Source: M3007 sp033764075 (GTDB lineage: Bacteria > Bacteroidota > Bacteroidia > Chitinophagales > Saprospiraceae). Taken from it: a stretch of DNA of 64,000 nucleotides. Below are positions 17,598 through 26,569 of the stretch, one piece after another. Position 1 is the first letter of the stretch, and every line of letters begins with the position of its first letter. The notes below the pieces were generated by a model, which was not told the origin of the DNA, did no database searches, and saw nothing but the letters and a program-made list of their open reading frames with translations. The DNA is taken from positions 1 through 64,000 of the forward strand of contig JANRJH010000050.1 of the NCBI GenBank assembly GCA_033764075.1. The letters run 5' to 3'. A program made the position numbers and the translations under genes.

Positions 17598-19952
17598 TTA
17601 TTGGACTTTAAACGACACCTTGTTGATGCCCCCTGTAAAAGCGAATTCTCCTTTTTGGGCGTAGGCATGATCAACCGGGGTGCCGGTATCCCTGCCCACC
17701 TCAAAGGGCTCCAGGCCGTGACGGACCATAGTGCGTCCGATTTTACCCTCGGCGGCCACCTGGCCGTTCACCAGCAATTGAACGTTACCGCCTCCGGTGG
17801 GCGATCCGTCGGGAGTAAATCGAATACCAACGGTAATCTTGCCCTTCGGCAAAGCCGATTTCCCTGCCAGGCGGAGTTCGGCGACTTCAAATGCGTTGTA
17901 TTTAAACACCGGTTTGTTGTTCAATACATACAGGCTCCAGCCCGCCGAAAAGGCGCCCGCGCAGGTGATGACGCCCTCTGCACCTTTTTCCGGCACCACC
18001 ACCTCTGCGTCGATGGTTAAGGGGCGCGGGAACAATTGCGGGCCGATGGGTTCGGGCACCTGCACATTGTTTCCGTAATAGGTCCAGGCGGTTTTGGGCG
18101 GACCGGAAGCCCGCAAGGCGGGGTTCATCCGCTCGGAGAAACGCGCGTCCAGCGGAAACACGTCGTACTTCTTTGCCTCCACTTCGAATGCTTGCTGCAA
18201 TTCCCTGAGTTTATCCGGATGGGTAGCGGCAAGGTCGTTGGCCTGGCTGAAATCTTCGGCCACATGGTAGAGCTCCCAGGTAGCTTTGCCCAACATGTCG
18301 TTGGTTTTGCCCAGTGTTTCCCAGGGCACACCCGAGCGGGTGCAGGCCACCCACCCGTCCTTGTACAAGGCGCGGTTACCGGCCAGTTCGAAATACTGCA
18401 AGGTTCGGGCATCTTTGGCGCCGGCGTTGTCGAACGTGTACAACATGCTTATGCCTTCCAGCGGTTTTTGCCTGATGCCGTTCACATAATCCGGCTGCTG
18501 CACACCGCAAGCTTCGAGGATGGTGGGCACAACGTCGATGACATGGTGCCATTGGCTGCGCATTTCGTTTTTGGCCTTTATGCCTTTTGGCCAGTGCACA
18601 ATGAGCGGGTTGCGGGTGCCGCCGTAGTGGCTGGCAATTTGTTTGGTCCATTGAAACGGCGTATTCATGGCCCATGCCCACCCTACCGGCACGTGTGGTT
18701 CGCTGCCGGGGTCACCAATCTCGTCGATGCGGCTCAGCGTACTTTCCAGGCCGAGCTGGATGCCCAGCAAACTGGCTACCTCACTGAATGTGCCTTCCAG
18801 GCCGCCTTCTGCGCTGGCGCCGTTGTCGCCGAGAATACAGAAAATAAGGGTGTTGTCCAGCTCTCCGCTGGTTTCCAGTGCATCGAGCAGGCGGCCCACC
18901 TCGTCATCCGTATGGGCCATAAAAGCGGCGTAGTTTTCCATCAAACGCGCGTAAACCTTTCGGGCTTCGGGCGACTGCGTCTCCCAGGAAGGGATTTCCC
19001 CGGGTCGAGACGTGAGTTTTGTGCCCTGGGGTATGATGCCCATTTGCAATTGGCGCTGGAATATGATTTCGCGTTCTTTATCCCAGCCGTGGTCGAACTT
19101 GCCTTTGTACTTGTCGCGCCATGCTTTCGGCGCGTGGTGGGGTGCGTGCACGGCGCCCGTGCTGTAATAGGAAAACCAGGGCCTTTCGGGATCGACGGCG
19201 TTCACGGTGTTGATCCAGTTGATGGTCTCATCCGTCATGTCGGTGGTAAAATGGTACCCCTGTTCCGGGCTTTTGGGTTGCTTCACCATAACCGTATTCC
19301 GGTACAACGTAGGGTAATACTGGTGCGTTTCGCCCTGGTTGAAGCCGTAGAAATAATCGAAGCCCAAACCTGTGGGCCAACGGTCGAACGGTCCGGCAGG
19401 GCTGATGTCGGGCTCGGGCGTATTGTGCCATTTGCCGAACATGGCGGTGGCGAAGCCATTGTCGCGCAGCGTTTGCGATACCAACGCGGTGCTTTTGGGG
19501 ATAACCCCGGTGTACCCCGGAAAACCGGTGCCCATTTCAATGATCACACCGGTGGCGATGCTGTGGTGGTTGCGGCCCGCCAACAAGGCGCCACGCGTCG
19601 GGCTGCACAAGGCCGTAGTGTGAAACTGATTGTATTTCAAACCGTTCTGGGCCAAACGATCAAAATTGGGTGTAGGCACTGAGCCGCCAAAGGTGCCGGC
19701 CATGCCGAAGCCCACATCATCCAGCAAAATAATCAGCACATTGGGTGCACCGGCAGGCGCTTTCAACTGTTTTGGAAAATCGGCGACAGACGCTTCGTAG
19801 GTCGAACCCACTTTCCCTCCAAATGCCGGATCGGGCTTGGGGATTTGATTGCCGGAAGTGTTGTCCCTGGAAGTTGGTTCCGAAGGCCCACAACCGGTAA
19901 GGATAAAAAATCCCATCAATGGAATGAACAATGCTTTTGCCAGGTTTTTCAT
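17598..19952 (-). CDS. Type I arylsulfatase, lipoprotein
   Basis: 784 residues. The lipoprotein signal has the lipobox LTGC (Cys21). The metal-binding LLDDVGFG is near residue 76 and the formylglycine motif is Cys116-Ser-Pro-Thr-Arg120. GRNHH and GKWH, further sulfatase signatures, follow. The C-terminal 200 residues are beta-rich. The enzyme would hydrolyse sulfate esters at the cell surface after Cys116 is converted to formylglycine. At this length it resembles large arylsulfatases of the AtsA type. The 31-nt gap to the next - strand gene allows co-transcription. Confidence 0.92.
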   Translation of the reverse strand: MKNLAKALFIPLMGFFILTGCGPSEPTSRDNTSGNQIPKPDPAFGGKVGSTYEASVADFPKQLKAPAGAPNVLIILLDDVGFGMAGTFGGSVPTPNFDRLAQNGLKYNQFHTTALCSPTRGALLAGRNHHSIATGVIIEMGTGFPGYTGVIPKSTALVSQTLRDNGFATAMFGKWHNTPEPDISPAGPFDRWPTGLGFDYFYGFNQGETHQYYPTLYRNTVMVKQPKSPEQGYHFTTDMTDETINWINTVNAVDPERPWFSYYSTGAVHAPHHAPKAWRDKYKGKFDHGWDKEREIIFQRQLQMGIIPQGTKLTSRPGEIPSWETQSPEARKVYARLMENYAAFMAHTDDEVGRLLDALETSGELDNTLIFCILGDNGASAEGGLEGTFSEVASLLGIQLGLESTLSRIDEIGDPGSEPHVPVGWAWAMNTPFQWTKQIASHYGGTRNPLIVHWPKGIKAKNEMRSQWHHVIDVVPTILEACGVQQPDYVNGIRQKPLEGISMLYTFDNAGAKDARTLQYFELAGNRALYKDGWVACTRSGVPWETLGKTNDMLGKATWELYHVAEDFSQANDLAATHPDKLRELQQAFEVEAKKYDVFPLDARFSERMNPALRASGPPKTAWTYYGNNVQVPEPIGPQLFPRPLTIDAEVVVPEKGAEGVITCAGAFSAGWSLYVLNNKPVFKYNAFEVAELRLAGKSALPKGKITVGIRFTPDGSPTGGGNVQLLVNGQVAAEGKIGRTMVRHGLEPFEVGRDTGTPVDHAYAQKGEFAFTGGINKVSFKVQ

Positions 19953-20079
19953 TTTGGAAAAATGTTAATGTTTTTTTAGTGTTTGTAACTCACGCGGCAA
20001 ATGTAAAAAAATTGGGCAAAAAAATATTCGGAAACCACCCTCCAAAATGTCAACTTGTTGGAAATGTTCGTAGACGCTG

Positions 20080-20276
20080 AAGAACCGCCCTTCTCGTTCA
20101 CCTGGCGCGCCACCGAGGACGGGGCCGCCGTGCTGCACGAGCGAACAGAGACCGCCGCGCAGAGTCCGTACCTGCTCTTAGTGTGCCCTGATGCCTTCGA
20201 TGTGGCGTACGGGGGCGGGGTGCTGGGGTTTGCGGTGATTTGGTGGGGGGACCGGTTTTGTGGGTGTTCGGATTGA
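20080..20276 (+). pseudogene. 3' fragment of a PKD-repeat surface protein (duplicate of the gene at 21095)
   Basis: The frame PPFSFTWRATEDGAAV through to a TGA at 20274-20276 is a near copy of the last 65 residues of the surface protein ending at 23311, with most differences synonymous or conservative. Nothing upstream encodes the rest of such a protein, because AT-rich non-coding sequence joins it directly at about 20079. A short ATG-led frame from 20055 exists but has no independent support. This is a detached 3' cassette of a multi-copy gene family. Confidence 0.8.
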
Positions 20277-20371
20277 GAAAGACCAAATTGTCTAATTTTT
20301 TATTTGACGATTTGAAGGTTTGATTTTTCTTTTGTTTGTATTAAATTTGTGTTAAGTTCGTTTTTTTTTTT

Positions 20372-20402
20372 TTGCACTTTTTGTAGAATGCCTATATTTT
20401 TG
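20372..20402 (+). promoter_or_regulatory. Bacteroidota-type promoter for the small lipoprotein
   Basis: TTG at 20372-20374, a 20-nt spacer, and TATTTTTG at 20395-20402, matching TTG / TAnnTTTG with the same spacing as the promoters at 4190 and 43454. Confidence 0.55.
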
Positions 20403-20498
20403 TTGCATCGGTTGTGTACACATACCCTGAACCAGATGAAGGCCGCTGTGAGCGCTGCGGCGGTTGGATTCTTTTCTTTCACATTAACTTTTTTGATC

Positions 20499-20987
20499 AT
20501 GAAATCTCCCAACCGATTTCGATTCATGCGCAGCCTGCTCGTTTTGACCGGACTGCTTGCGCTCAGTTTTTTCTCTTGTAAAAAAGACGTTTCGGACGAA
20601 CAACTCCAAACGGAAAAGAACGCAACGAACACCGCCGCCACAGAGAGGGCGTGTACGGGTTGTGAGGTAGTAGTTACGACGGACCGGGATGCATCATTGG
20701 AAGTCTGCGGTGACTTTACTGCAGGCGGCAGTGGTAGTTGTTCATTTACAAGTTGTGATGTATCCGATGTATCGGACATTGTGTTTATACCGGCAAACAC
20801 ACCGACAACAGTTGCTTGTGTAGGTTCCGCGGGTAGTGTATGTATTTTCAACGCCAATTCGCTTGTAACCATTGGGATCAGCATTCAGTTTGGAAGTTCA
20901 ACCCCAATCAACACTTCGATTCCCCCGTTGACTGTCGTTTGCTTCAATACGAATAGCACCTGCTCTTCGACTAATTCAGGATGTTAA
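20499..20987 (+). CDS. Small cysteine-rich lipoprotein of unknown function
   Basis: 162 residues from the ATG at 20499; ATGs at 20436 and further upstream are possible. The signal sequence ends LALSFFSCKKD, a lipobox, so surface or periplasmic anchoring is expected. The mature part is Ser/Thr/Cys-rich with about ten cysteines and beta-type composition (CTGCEVVVTTDRDASLEVCG). No family is recognised. The gene is AT-rich and is followed by a 34-bp perfect palindrome. Its neighbour downstream is the long PKD-repeat surface protein. Confidence 0.7.
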   Translation: MKSPNRFRFMRSLLVLTGLLALSFFSCKKDVSDEQLQTEKNATNTAATERACTGCEVVVTTDRDASLEVCGDFTAGGSGSCSFTSCDVSDVSDIVFIPANTPTTVACVGSAGSVCIFNANSLVTIGISIQFGSSTPINTSIPPLTVVCFNTNSTCSSTNSGC

Positions 20988-21017
20988 CAGGATGGTTAAT
21001 TTAATTTGATTTTTCTG

Positions 21018-21051
21018 CTGACTGCATGTCACCATGGTGACATGCAGTCAG
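21018..21051. repeat. 34-bp perfect palindrome
   Basis: Two 17-nt half-sites (21018-21034 and 21035-21051) are exact reverse complements, centred on CCATGG. It lies 30 nt after the lipoprotein stop and 43 nt before the surface-protein start. No T-run follows, so a simple terminator is less likely than a protein-binding or recombination site. A cruciform or a strong mRNA hairpin is also possible. Confidence 0.85.
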
Positions 21052-21094
21052 TAATTTCAGTATAACAAATTGCAATAAATCAATAACTATACAT

Positions 21095-23311
21095 ATGCAT
21101 GAATCAATATTTACATTAATTTGTACGATTGTCTGGGTTCAACTATGTGCCCAGTGCCCTCCCCTTGGACCCATCATTGGACCGGTCGCTCCACAAATCT
21201 GCCTTAATTTGAATGCCTACACTTACAGTATTCCCAATTCGGCCAATGCCGATCTGGTTTGGAGTTTAGATCCGCCCTTAGTAGCAAATTATCTTGGCCC
21301 AAATACCGGCGAAACAGTAACTATTGCATTTAACGACACCTTTCCGGTCCAAATTTGCGCCACCCCAACAAACCCGTGCTTTAATCCAACACCCGTATGT
21401 TTATTTATTGAGCCTTTACCATGGCCCACAGTAATTCAAGTTGGGCCATACACAATATGTGAAAATGATAATCTGATAATAGATTTTATGGGTACCGGTT
21501 GGTCGTTTGAGTGGTCAGTAGGCAACCCTAATATAGGACTACCGCTTTCCGGTTTAGGCGATATCAATTTTATTGCCCAAAATCCGGGGAATACGCCTCT
21601 TTTCAGTGCACTTTTTATTACCCCTTATCAAGGTATTTGTCAAGGAGATGATATAACCACCTGGATACTCGTCAACCCCACCCCCACCATCACCCCCGTC
21701 CCCGACCTCACCGTCTGCCCCAACGCCCCGGTCAACATCCCCTTCAGCGGCACCTCAGGCGCTACCTTCTCCTGGACGAACACCAACCCCGCCATCGGAC
21801 TGCCCGCTGCCGGATCGGGCGACATCAGCTTCACCGCAGCCCAGGTGGCCACACCGCAGACCGGTACCGTGACCGTCACGCCCCTGTACGACGACTGCCC
21901 GGGCGACCCCGTCGTCTTCAACATCACCGTGGACGCCACCTTTGTCGAAGACCCGCCCGACATCACCGTCTGCCCCGGCGAAGCGGTGTCCGTGCCCTTT
22001 TCCGGCAACGGGACTTCCTACACCTGGACGAACACCAACCCCGGCATCGGCCTCGGCGCCGCCGGATCGGGCAACCTCAGCTTCACCGCCGCAGGAGGCC
22101 CCGCCCAGCAGACCGGTACCATCACCGTGACGCCACAGGGCGGCGCCTGTCCGCCACAGACGCAGAACTTCACCGTGACCGTGCTGCCCCTGCCCGCCGT
22201 CGCCCAGCCACCCGACGTGAGCGCCTGCGAGGGCGAGGCCGTCGCTGTCAATTTCACCGGAAGCCCCGGCGCCGTGTTCACCTGGACGAACGACAACCCC
22301 GCCATTGGACTGGCCCCCTCCGGTTCGGGGCCCATCGCCTTCAACGCACCGCCCGTCGGACAAAGCGAAACGGCCACGATCACCGTCACCCCCGTGCGCG
22401 ACCCCTGCGCCGGCGCACCCCGCACCTTCCGCATCACCGTGAACCCGCGCCCTGTGCTCACCCCCCTGCCCGACCGCAACGTGTGCACCGGCGACACCGT
22501 GCAGGTGGCCTTCAGCGCCACCCTGGGCGCGCTGGTGTACTGGAACAACACCAACCCCGGCATCGGCCTGGCGACCGACGGCGTGGGCGACATCGGCTTC
22601 ACCGCCGCCGCCCTGCCCGCTTCGCCACAGACCGGACTGATCACCGCACTGCCCTACGACGGGCTTTGCTACGGCAACCCGCAGAGCTTCGAGATCACCG
22701 CCATGAAGTGCTGCGAGACCTTTGCCGGAAACATGGACACCGCAGCGGTGTACGCCTGCGGTGAGCAGCCCGTGCCCGTGGTGTTTCTTTACAACGACTC
22801 TTTGGAAACAAACGACACCCTGCGATTCATCCTGTTCACCAACCCTGGCAACCCCTTGGGCAGCATCGTGTACGAGACGGATACGCTGTACTTCCCCTTT
22901 GTGCCGGGGGTTACCGCCCCCGACAGCGTGTACTACGTGGCCGCCGTCGCCGGAAACAAGATCGGGGCCGACAGCATCGACCGCGCCGACCCGTGTCTGG
23001 ACATCTCCAACCCGCAGCGCGTGCGCTGGGCGCACAAACCCGCCATCGGCGCCGTGCCCGCCCCACGCGAGGTGTGCGCGGGCGAATGCCTGGCGGTGGA
23101 GCTGCTGTTCACCGGCGCCCCGCCCTTCTCGTTCACCTGGCGCGCCACGGAGGACGGGGCTGCGGTGCTGCACGAGCGAACAGAGACCGCCGCGCAGAGT
23201 CCGTACCTGCTCTTAGTGTGCCCCGATGCCTTTGATGTGCCGTACGGGGGCGGGGTGCTGGGCTTTGGGGTGATTTGGTGGGGGGACAAGTGGTGTGGGT
23301 GTATGGATTGA
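21095..23311 (+). CDS. Large secreted protein with PKD/Ig-like repeats and a mosaic composition
   Basis: 738 residues with an N-terminal signal peptide (MHESIFTLICTIVWVQLCAQ). At least five repeats of about 85 residues follow, each with an opening (D)xxVCPGxxVxVxFSG, a core such as TWTNTNPGIGL, an AAGSGxISFTAA segment and a TGTxTVTP strand. These are PKD-like Ig domains common in Saprospiraceae adhesins. The last 250 residues differ and end in WWGDKWCGCMD. Codon use changes abruptly near 21655: AT-rich before, very GC-rich after, although the reading frame is continuous. The 3' end is duplicated as a fragment at 20080. No T9SS sorting tail is obvious. A role in adhesion is inferred. Confidence 0.75.
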   Translation: MHESIFTLICTIVWVQLCAQCPPLGPIIGPVAPQICLNLNAYTYSIPNSANADLVWSLDPPLVANYLGPNTGETVTIAFNDTFPVQICATPTNPCFNPTPVCLFIEPLPWPTVIQVGPYTICENDNLIIDFMGTGWSFEWSVGNPNIGLPLSGLGDINFIAQNPGNTPLFSALFITPYQGICQGDDITTWILVNPTPTITPVPDLTVCPNAPVNIPFSGTSGATFSWTNTNPAIGLPAAGSGDISFTAAQVATPQTGTVTVTPLYDDCPGDPVVFNITVDATFVEDPPDITVCPGEAVSVPFSGNGTSYTWTNTNPGIGLGAAGSGNLSFTAAGGPAQQTGTITVTPQGGACPPQTQNFTVTVLPLPAVAQPPDVSACEGEAVAVNFTGSPGAVFTWTNDNPAIGLAPSGSGPIAFNAPPVGQSETATITVTPVRDPCAGAPRTFRITVNPRPVLTPLPDRNVCTGDTVQVAFSATLGALVYWNNTNPGIGLATDGVGDIGFTAAALPASPQTGLITALPYDGLCYGNPQSFEITAMKCCETFAGNMDTAAVYACGEQPVPVVFLYNDSLETNDTLRFILFTNPGNPLGSIVYETDTLYFPFVPGVTAPDSVYYVAAVAGNKIGADSIDRADPCLDISNPQRVRWAHKPAIGAVPAPREVCAGECLAVELLFTGAPPFSFTWRATEDGAAVLHERTETAAQSPYLLLVCPDAFDVPYGGGVLGFGVIWWGDKWCGCMD

Positions 23312-23347
23312 TGATTTCATTCCTCGCAGGACGACTACCTTTGCGCC

Positions 23348-24682
23348 ATGCTTAAAGCCATCTCTCCCATTGACGGCCGCTACGCCGACAAGACCCGCGC
23401 CCTGCAAGCCTACTTCAGCGAATACGCCCTCATTCGGTATCGCGTGTTCGTGGAGATTCAGTATTTCATCGCCCTGTGCCAATACGGATTGCCCCAGCTG
23501 CAGTCCTTCGAGGAGTCTGGCATAGACGATCTGAACGCCATTTTTGAAAATTTCAGCGACGCCGACGCCGAGTACGTCAAAACCATCGAACGCACCACCA
23601 ACCACGACGTCAAGGCCGTGGAATACTTCCTCAAGGAGCGCTTCGACGAGCTGGGGCTCGGCGCCCTGCGCGAGTTTGTGCATTTCGGACTCACCTCCCA
23701 GGATGTGAACAATACCGCCACGCCGCTGCTGTTCAAACAGGCCCTCGAAAAGGTGTACCTGCCCCTCCTGCACAGCCTGCGCGACCAGCTCGAGCAGCTC
23801 GCGCTCGATTGGGCCCACGTGCCCATGTTGGCCCGCACCCACGGCCAGCCGGCCTCCCCTACCTTGCTGGGCAAGGAGCTGCGCGTGTTTGTCGAGCGAC
23901 TCGACGGGCAAATTGACCAACTGCAAGGCCTGCCCCACCGCGCCAAATTCGGCGGCGCCACCGGCAACTTCAACGCCCACTACGCTGCTTACCCGGACTA
24001 CGACTGGACGGCTTTTGCCGACAACTTCGTCCGCGAGTTCCTCGGCCTCGAACGATCCAGCCCCACCACCCAGATAGAGCATTACGACTTCCTCGCCGCA
24101 CAGCTCCAGGCCATGGGCCGCATCAATACGGTGCTCATCGACCTGTGTCGCGACGTGTGGGCCTACATCTCCATCGAGTACTTCCGCCAAAAAACCGTGC
24201 AGGGGGAGATCGGCTCCTCGGCCATGCCCCACAAGGTGAACCCCATCGACTTCGAAAACGCGGAGGGCAACCTGGGCCTCGCCAACGCGCTCTTTCAGCA
24301 CCTGGCCGAAAAACTGCCGGTCAGCCGCCTGCAGCGCGACCTCACCGACAGCACCGTGCTGCGTAACCTCGGCGTGCCGGTGGCGCACACGGTCATCGCC
24401 CTGCAGTCCATCCAGAAAGGCCTGGGCAAGCTGATCCTGAACGAAAGCCAACTGTACGAAGACCTCGAGGCCAACTGGATGGTCGTCGCCGAAGGCATCC
24501 AGGTCATCCTGCGCCGCGAGGGCTACCCCCAGCCCTATGAGGCACTCAAGGAACTCACCCGCGGCAAGGCCGAAGTGGGGCGCGAGGAACTCCACGCGTT
24601 CATCGACGCGCTCGCGGTGCCGGAGCCCGTGCGCGAAGAGCTGAAGGCGCTGACGCCGCATAATTATGTGGGCCGGGGATAG
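23348..24682 (+). CDS. purB: Adenylosuccinate lyase
   Basis: 444 residues, the length of E. coli-type PurB. The signature SSAMPHKVNPIDFENAEGN is present, together with ARTHGQPASPT and LTSQDVNNT. It catalyses two steps of purine biosynthesis, SAICAR to AICAR and adenylosuccinate to AMP. A TACCTTTG -7 element ends only 4 nt before the ATG, so the mRNA would be nearly leaderless, though no good -33 is seen. purC, the previous pathway step, lies elsewhere at 34088. Confidence 0.95.
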   Translation: MLKAISPIDGRYADKTRALQAYFSEYALIRYRVFVEIQYFIALCQYGLPQLQSFEESGIDDLNAIFENFSDADAEYVKTIERTTNHDVKAVEYFLKERFDELGLGALREFVHFGLTSQDVNNTATPLLFKQALEKVYLPLLHSLRDQLEQLALDWAHVPMLARTHGQPASPTLLGKELRVFVERLDGQIDQLQGLPHRAKFGGATGNFNAHYAAYPDYDWTAFADNFVREFLGLERSSPTTQIEHYDFLAAQLQAMGRINTVLIDLCRDVWAYISIEYFRQKTVQGEIGSSAMPHKVNPIDFENAEGNLGLANALFQHLAEKLPVSRLQRDLTDSTVLRNLGVPVAHTVIALQSIQKGLGKLILNESQLYEDLEANWMVVAEGIQVILRREGYPQPYEALKELTRGKAEVGREELHAFIDALAVPEPVREELKALTPHNYVGRG

Positions 24683-24740
24683 AAAAACCATACCTTCAAC
24701 CCGAAAACCAACCACCAACCCCGATGCCGGGCGCAACCAT

Positions 24741-24776
24741 AATTCCACATTCCGCATTCCACATTCCGCATTCCCA
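24741..24776. repeat. ATTCCGC/ATTCCAC tandem repeat
   Basis: Four runs of ATTCC followed by ACATTCCGC units end immediately before the rlmB start codon. The same family is found in the gpsA coding region (42900-42930) and at 43083-43112. Confidence 0.75.
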
Positions 24777-25514
24777 ATGTCGCTCATTTACGGACACCAC
24801 CCCGTCGTTGAGGCCATCCAGGCCGGCCAGGCGGTAGACAAAGTGTACTTCCAGCAGGGCCTGCGCGGCGAGGTGGAAAAGGAGATCCGACACCTCACGC
24901 GCGACCACGGCATCCCTTTGCAGGTGGTGCCCAGGGAGCGATTGAACAAGATGACCCAGGGCAACCACCAGGGCGTGGTGGCTTTGCTATCGCTCATCGC
25001 CTACCAATCGGCGGAAGAACTCGTACCCCGGCTCTTCGAACAGGGACAGACGCCGCTGCTGGTGCTGCTCGACGGCGTGACCGATGTGCGCAACTTCGGC
25101 GCCATCTGTCGCACTGCCCTGTGCATGGGCGTCCACGGCGTGCTGGTGCCCCAGTCGGGCGCAGCCTCCATCAACGAGGAAGCGATGAAAGCCTCCGCAG
25201 GCGCCCTGGCGCGCATCCCCGTCTGCCGGGTGCGCAGCCTGTTCACCCTGGTGGAGTGGCTCCAGATCGCCGGTGTGCAGGTGGTGGCCACTGCCCTGCA
25301 CGAAAAGGCGCTTCCCCTGCCCGATATCGACCTGAGTGGCCCTACTGCCCTGCTCTTTGGCTCCGAAGGCCAGGGGGTGCACCCCAAATTGCTTAAAATG
25401 GCAGACCGCGTGGCCATTATACCGCAGGCGACGGATTTCGACTCCCTCAATGTGGGTGTTGCTGCGGGTATCGCGCTGTACGAGGTGCTGCGGCAACGGG
25501 CATCCGGTGTTTAG
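24777..25514 (+). CDS. rlmB: 23S rRNA (guanosine-2'-O-)-methyltransferase, SpoU/RlmB family
   Basis: 245 residues from the ATG at 24777; the frame upstream is repeat DNA. An N-terminal substrate-binding domain (IYGHHPVVEAIQAGQAVDKV) is followed by the SPOUT domain with motif 1 DGVTDVRNFGAICRTA, motif 2 LLFGSEGQGVHP and motif 3 IPQATDFDSLNVGVAAGIAL. It methylates the 2'-O of G2251 in the 23S rRNA peptidyl-transferase region. The ATTCCGC repeat abuts the start codon, so the repeat must contribute the native 5' UTR. Confidence 0.92.
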   Translation: MSLIYGHHPVVEAIQAGQAVDKVYFQQGLRGEVEKEIRHLTRDHGIPLQVVPRERLNKMTQGNHQGVVALLSLIAYQSAEELVPRLFEQGQTPLLVLLDGVTDVRNFGAICRTALCMGVHGVLVPQSGAASINEEAMKASAGALARIPVCRVRSLFTLVEWLQIAGVQVVATALHEKALPLPDIDLSGPTALLFGSEGQGVHPKLLKMADRVAIIPQATDFDSLNVGVAAGIALYEVLRQRASGV

Positions 25515-25672
25515 CCTCGGCGATCCTCTGCGAACCCTCTGTGTCCTCTGTGGTTCATTTTTTTTAAATAAACCGCAGAGGACTCGGAGGATTCGCGGAG
25601 GGGCACAGAGGGGATACACTGCGATCCTCGGCGAACCCTCTGGTTCCTCTGTGGTTCATTTATAAAAAAACA
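25515..25672. repeat. CCTCTGTGG-type dispersed intergenic repeat
   Basis: Two copies of a unit containing AACCCTCTGTG...CCTCTGTGGTTCATTT flank an inverted copy with AAACCGCAGAGGACTCGGAGG. A related piece lies at 62668-62722 (CCTCTGTGTATCC...CCTCTGCGGTTTATTTT). The element can form long hairpins and is non-coding; short frames through it are repeat artefacts. Confidence 0.75.
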
Positions 25673-25693
25673 GACCCACGAACCCTGTTCACC

Positions 25694-26479
25694 ATGAACA
25701 CCTACACCGACCAGCTCCACCGCACGATCCACCTCCCCCACCACCCGCCCCGGCGCATCGTGTCGATCGTGCCCTCCCAGACAGAACTGCTGCACGCCCT
25801 GGGGCTGGAGACCGAGGTAGTCGGCCTCACCAAATTTTGCGTGCATCCCCGGTCGTGGTTCGACACCAAAACCCGGGTGGGTGGCACCAAAACCCTGAAC
25901 CTGGAACGCATCGATGCCTTGCAGCCGGACCTCCTGATCGGCAACAAGGAAGAAAACGAGCGCGCCCAGATCGAAGCACTCGCCGCCAGATACCCGGTGT
26001 GGATGAGCGATATTTACACGCTCGACGACAGCCTGGACATGATCCGGCGCGTGGGCGACCTGTGCGGCAAGGCAGCAGCTGCCGATGGCCTGGCCCTCCG
26101 CATTCAGGCTGCCTTTTCGGCCCTGCCGGTGTGGCCCGTGCGCAGCGCCGCCTACCTGATCTGGCGCAAGCCCTACATGGCGGCGGCATCCGGCACGTTT
26201 GTCGACCACCTGTTGTCGCGGGCCGGTTTCACCAATGTATTCGCATCCAGGAGCCGCTACCCGGAGATTCGCGCTGAAGAACTGGCCTCGGCCGCACCGG
26301 AGGTCATCCTGTTGTCGTCGGAACCATTCCCCTTTTCGGAAAAACACGTGCAGGAATTCAGGGCGCTGTGTCCGGGAGCGACCGTGCTCGTGGTCGACGG
26401 CGAGCTGTTCTCCTGGTACGGAAGCCGTCTGCTGGAGGCCCCGGATTATTTTTGCCGTTTGCGCGATAAATTGGCCTGA
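25694..26479 (+). CDS. Helical-backbone metal/corrinoid receptor (BtuF-like), no signal peptide
   Basis: 261 residues. RRIVSIVPSQTELLHALGL, VGLTKFCVHP, the VGGTKTLNLERIDALQPDLL segment and the C-terminal FSWYGSRLLEAP are characteristic of PF01497 (BtuF/FhuD-type) binding proteins. No signal peptide or lipobox is visible, so it would remain in the cytoplasm unless the true start is missed. Cytoplasmic relatives of this type are common in Bacteroidota and their ligand is not established. No ABC permease or ATPase lies next to it. Confidence 0.8.
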   Translation: MNTYTDQLHRTIHLPHHPPRRIVSIVPSQTELLHALGLETEVVGLTKFCVHPRSWFDTKTRVGGTKTLNLERIDALQPDLLIGNKEENERAQIEALAARYPVWMSDIYTLDDSLDMIRRVGDLCGKAAAADGLALRIQAAFSALPVWPVRSAAYLIWRKPYMAAASGTFVDHLLSRAGFTNVFASRSRYPEIRAEELASAAPEVILLSSEPFPFSEKHVQEFRALCPGATVLVVDGELFSWYGSRLLEAPDYFCRLRDKLA

Positions 26480-26569
26480 ATCCGTCTTTTCCGCAAAAAA
26501 AAGCGGGCGAGCGGCAAACCCAAACCGTACTTTTGTATTCAAATGGTAATCCTTACCTGTATATCAAAC

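Noticed and set aside
20055..20276. A small 73-residue gene
   Set aside because: Its first residues come from unrelated AT-rich DNA and the rest is a fragment of the PKD-repeat protein family; called a pseudogene instead.
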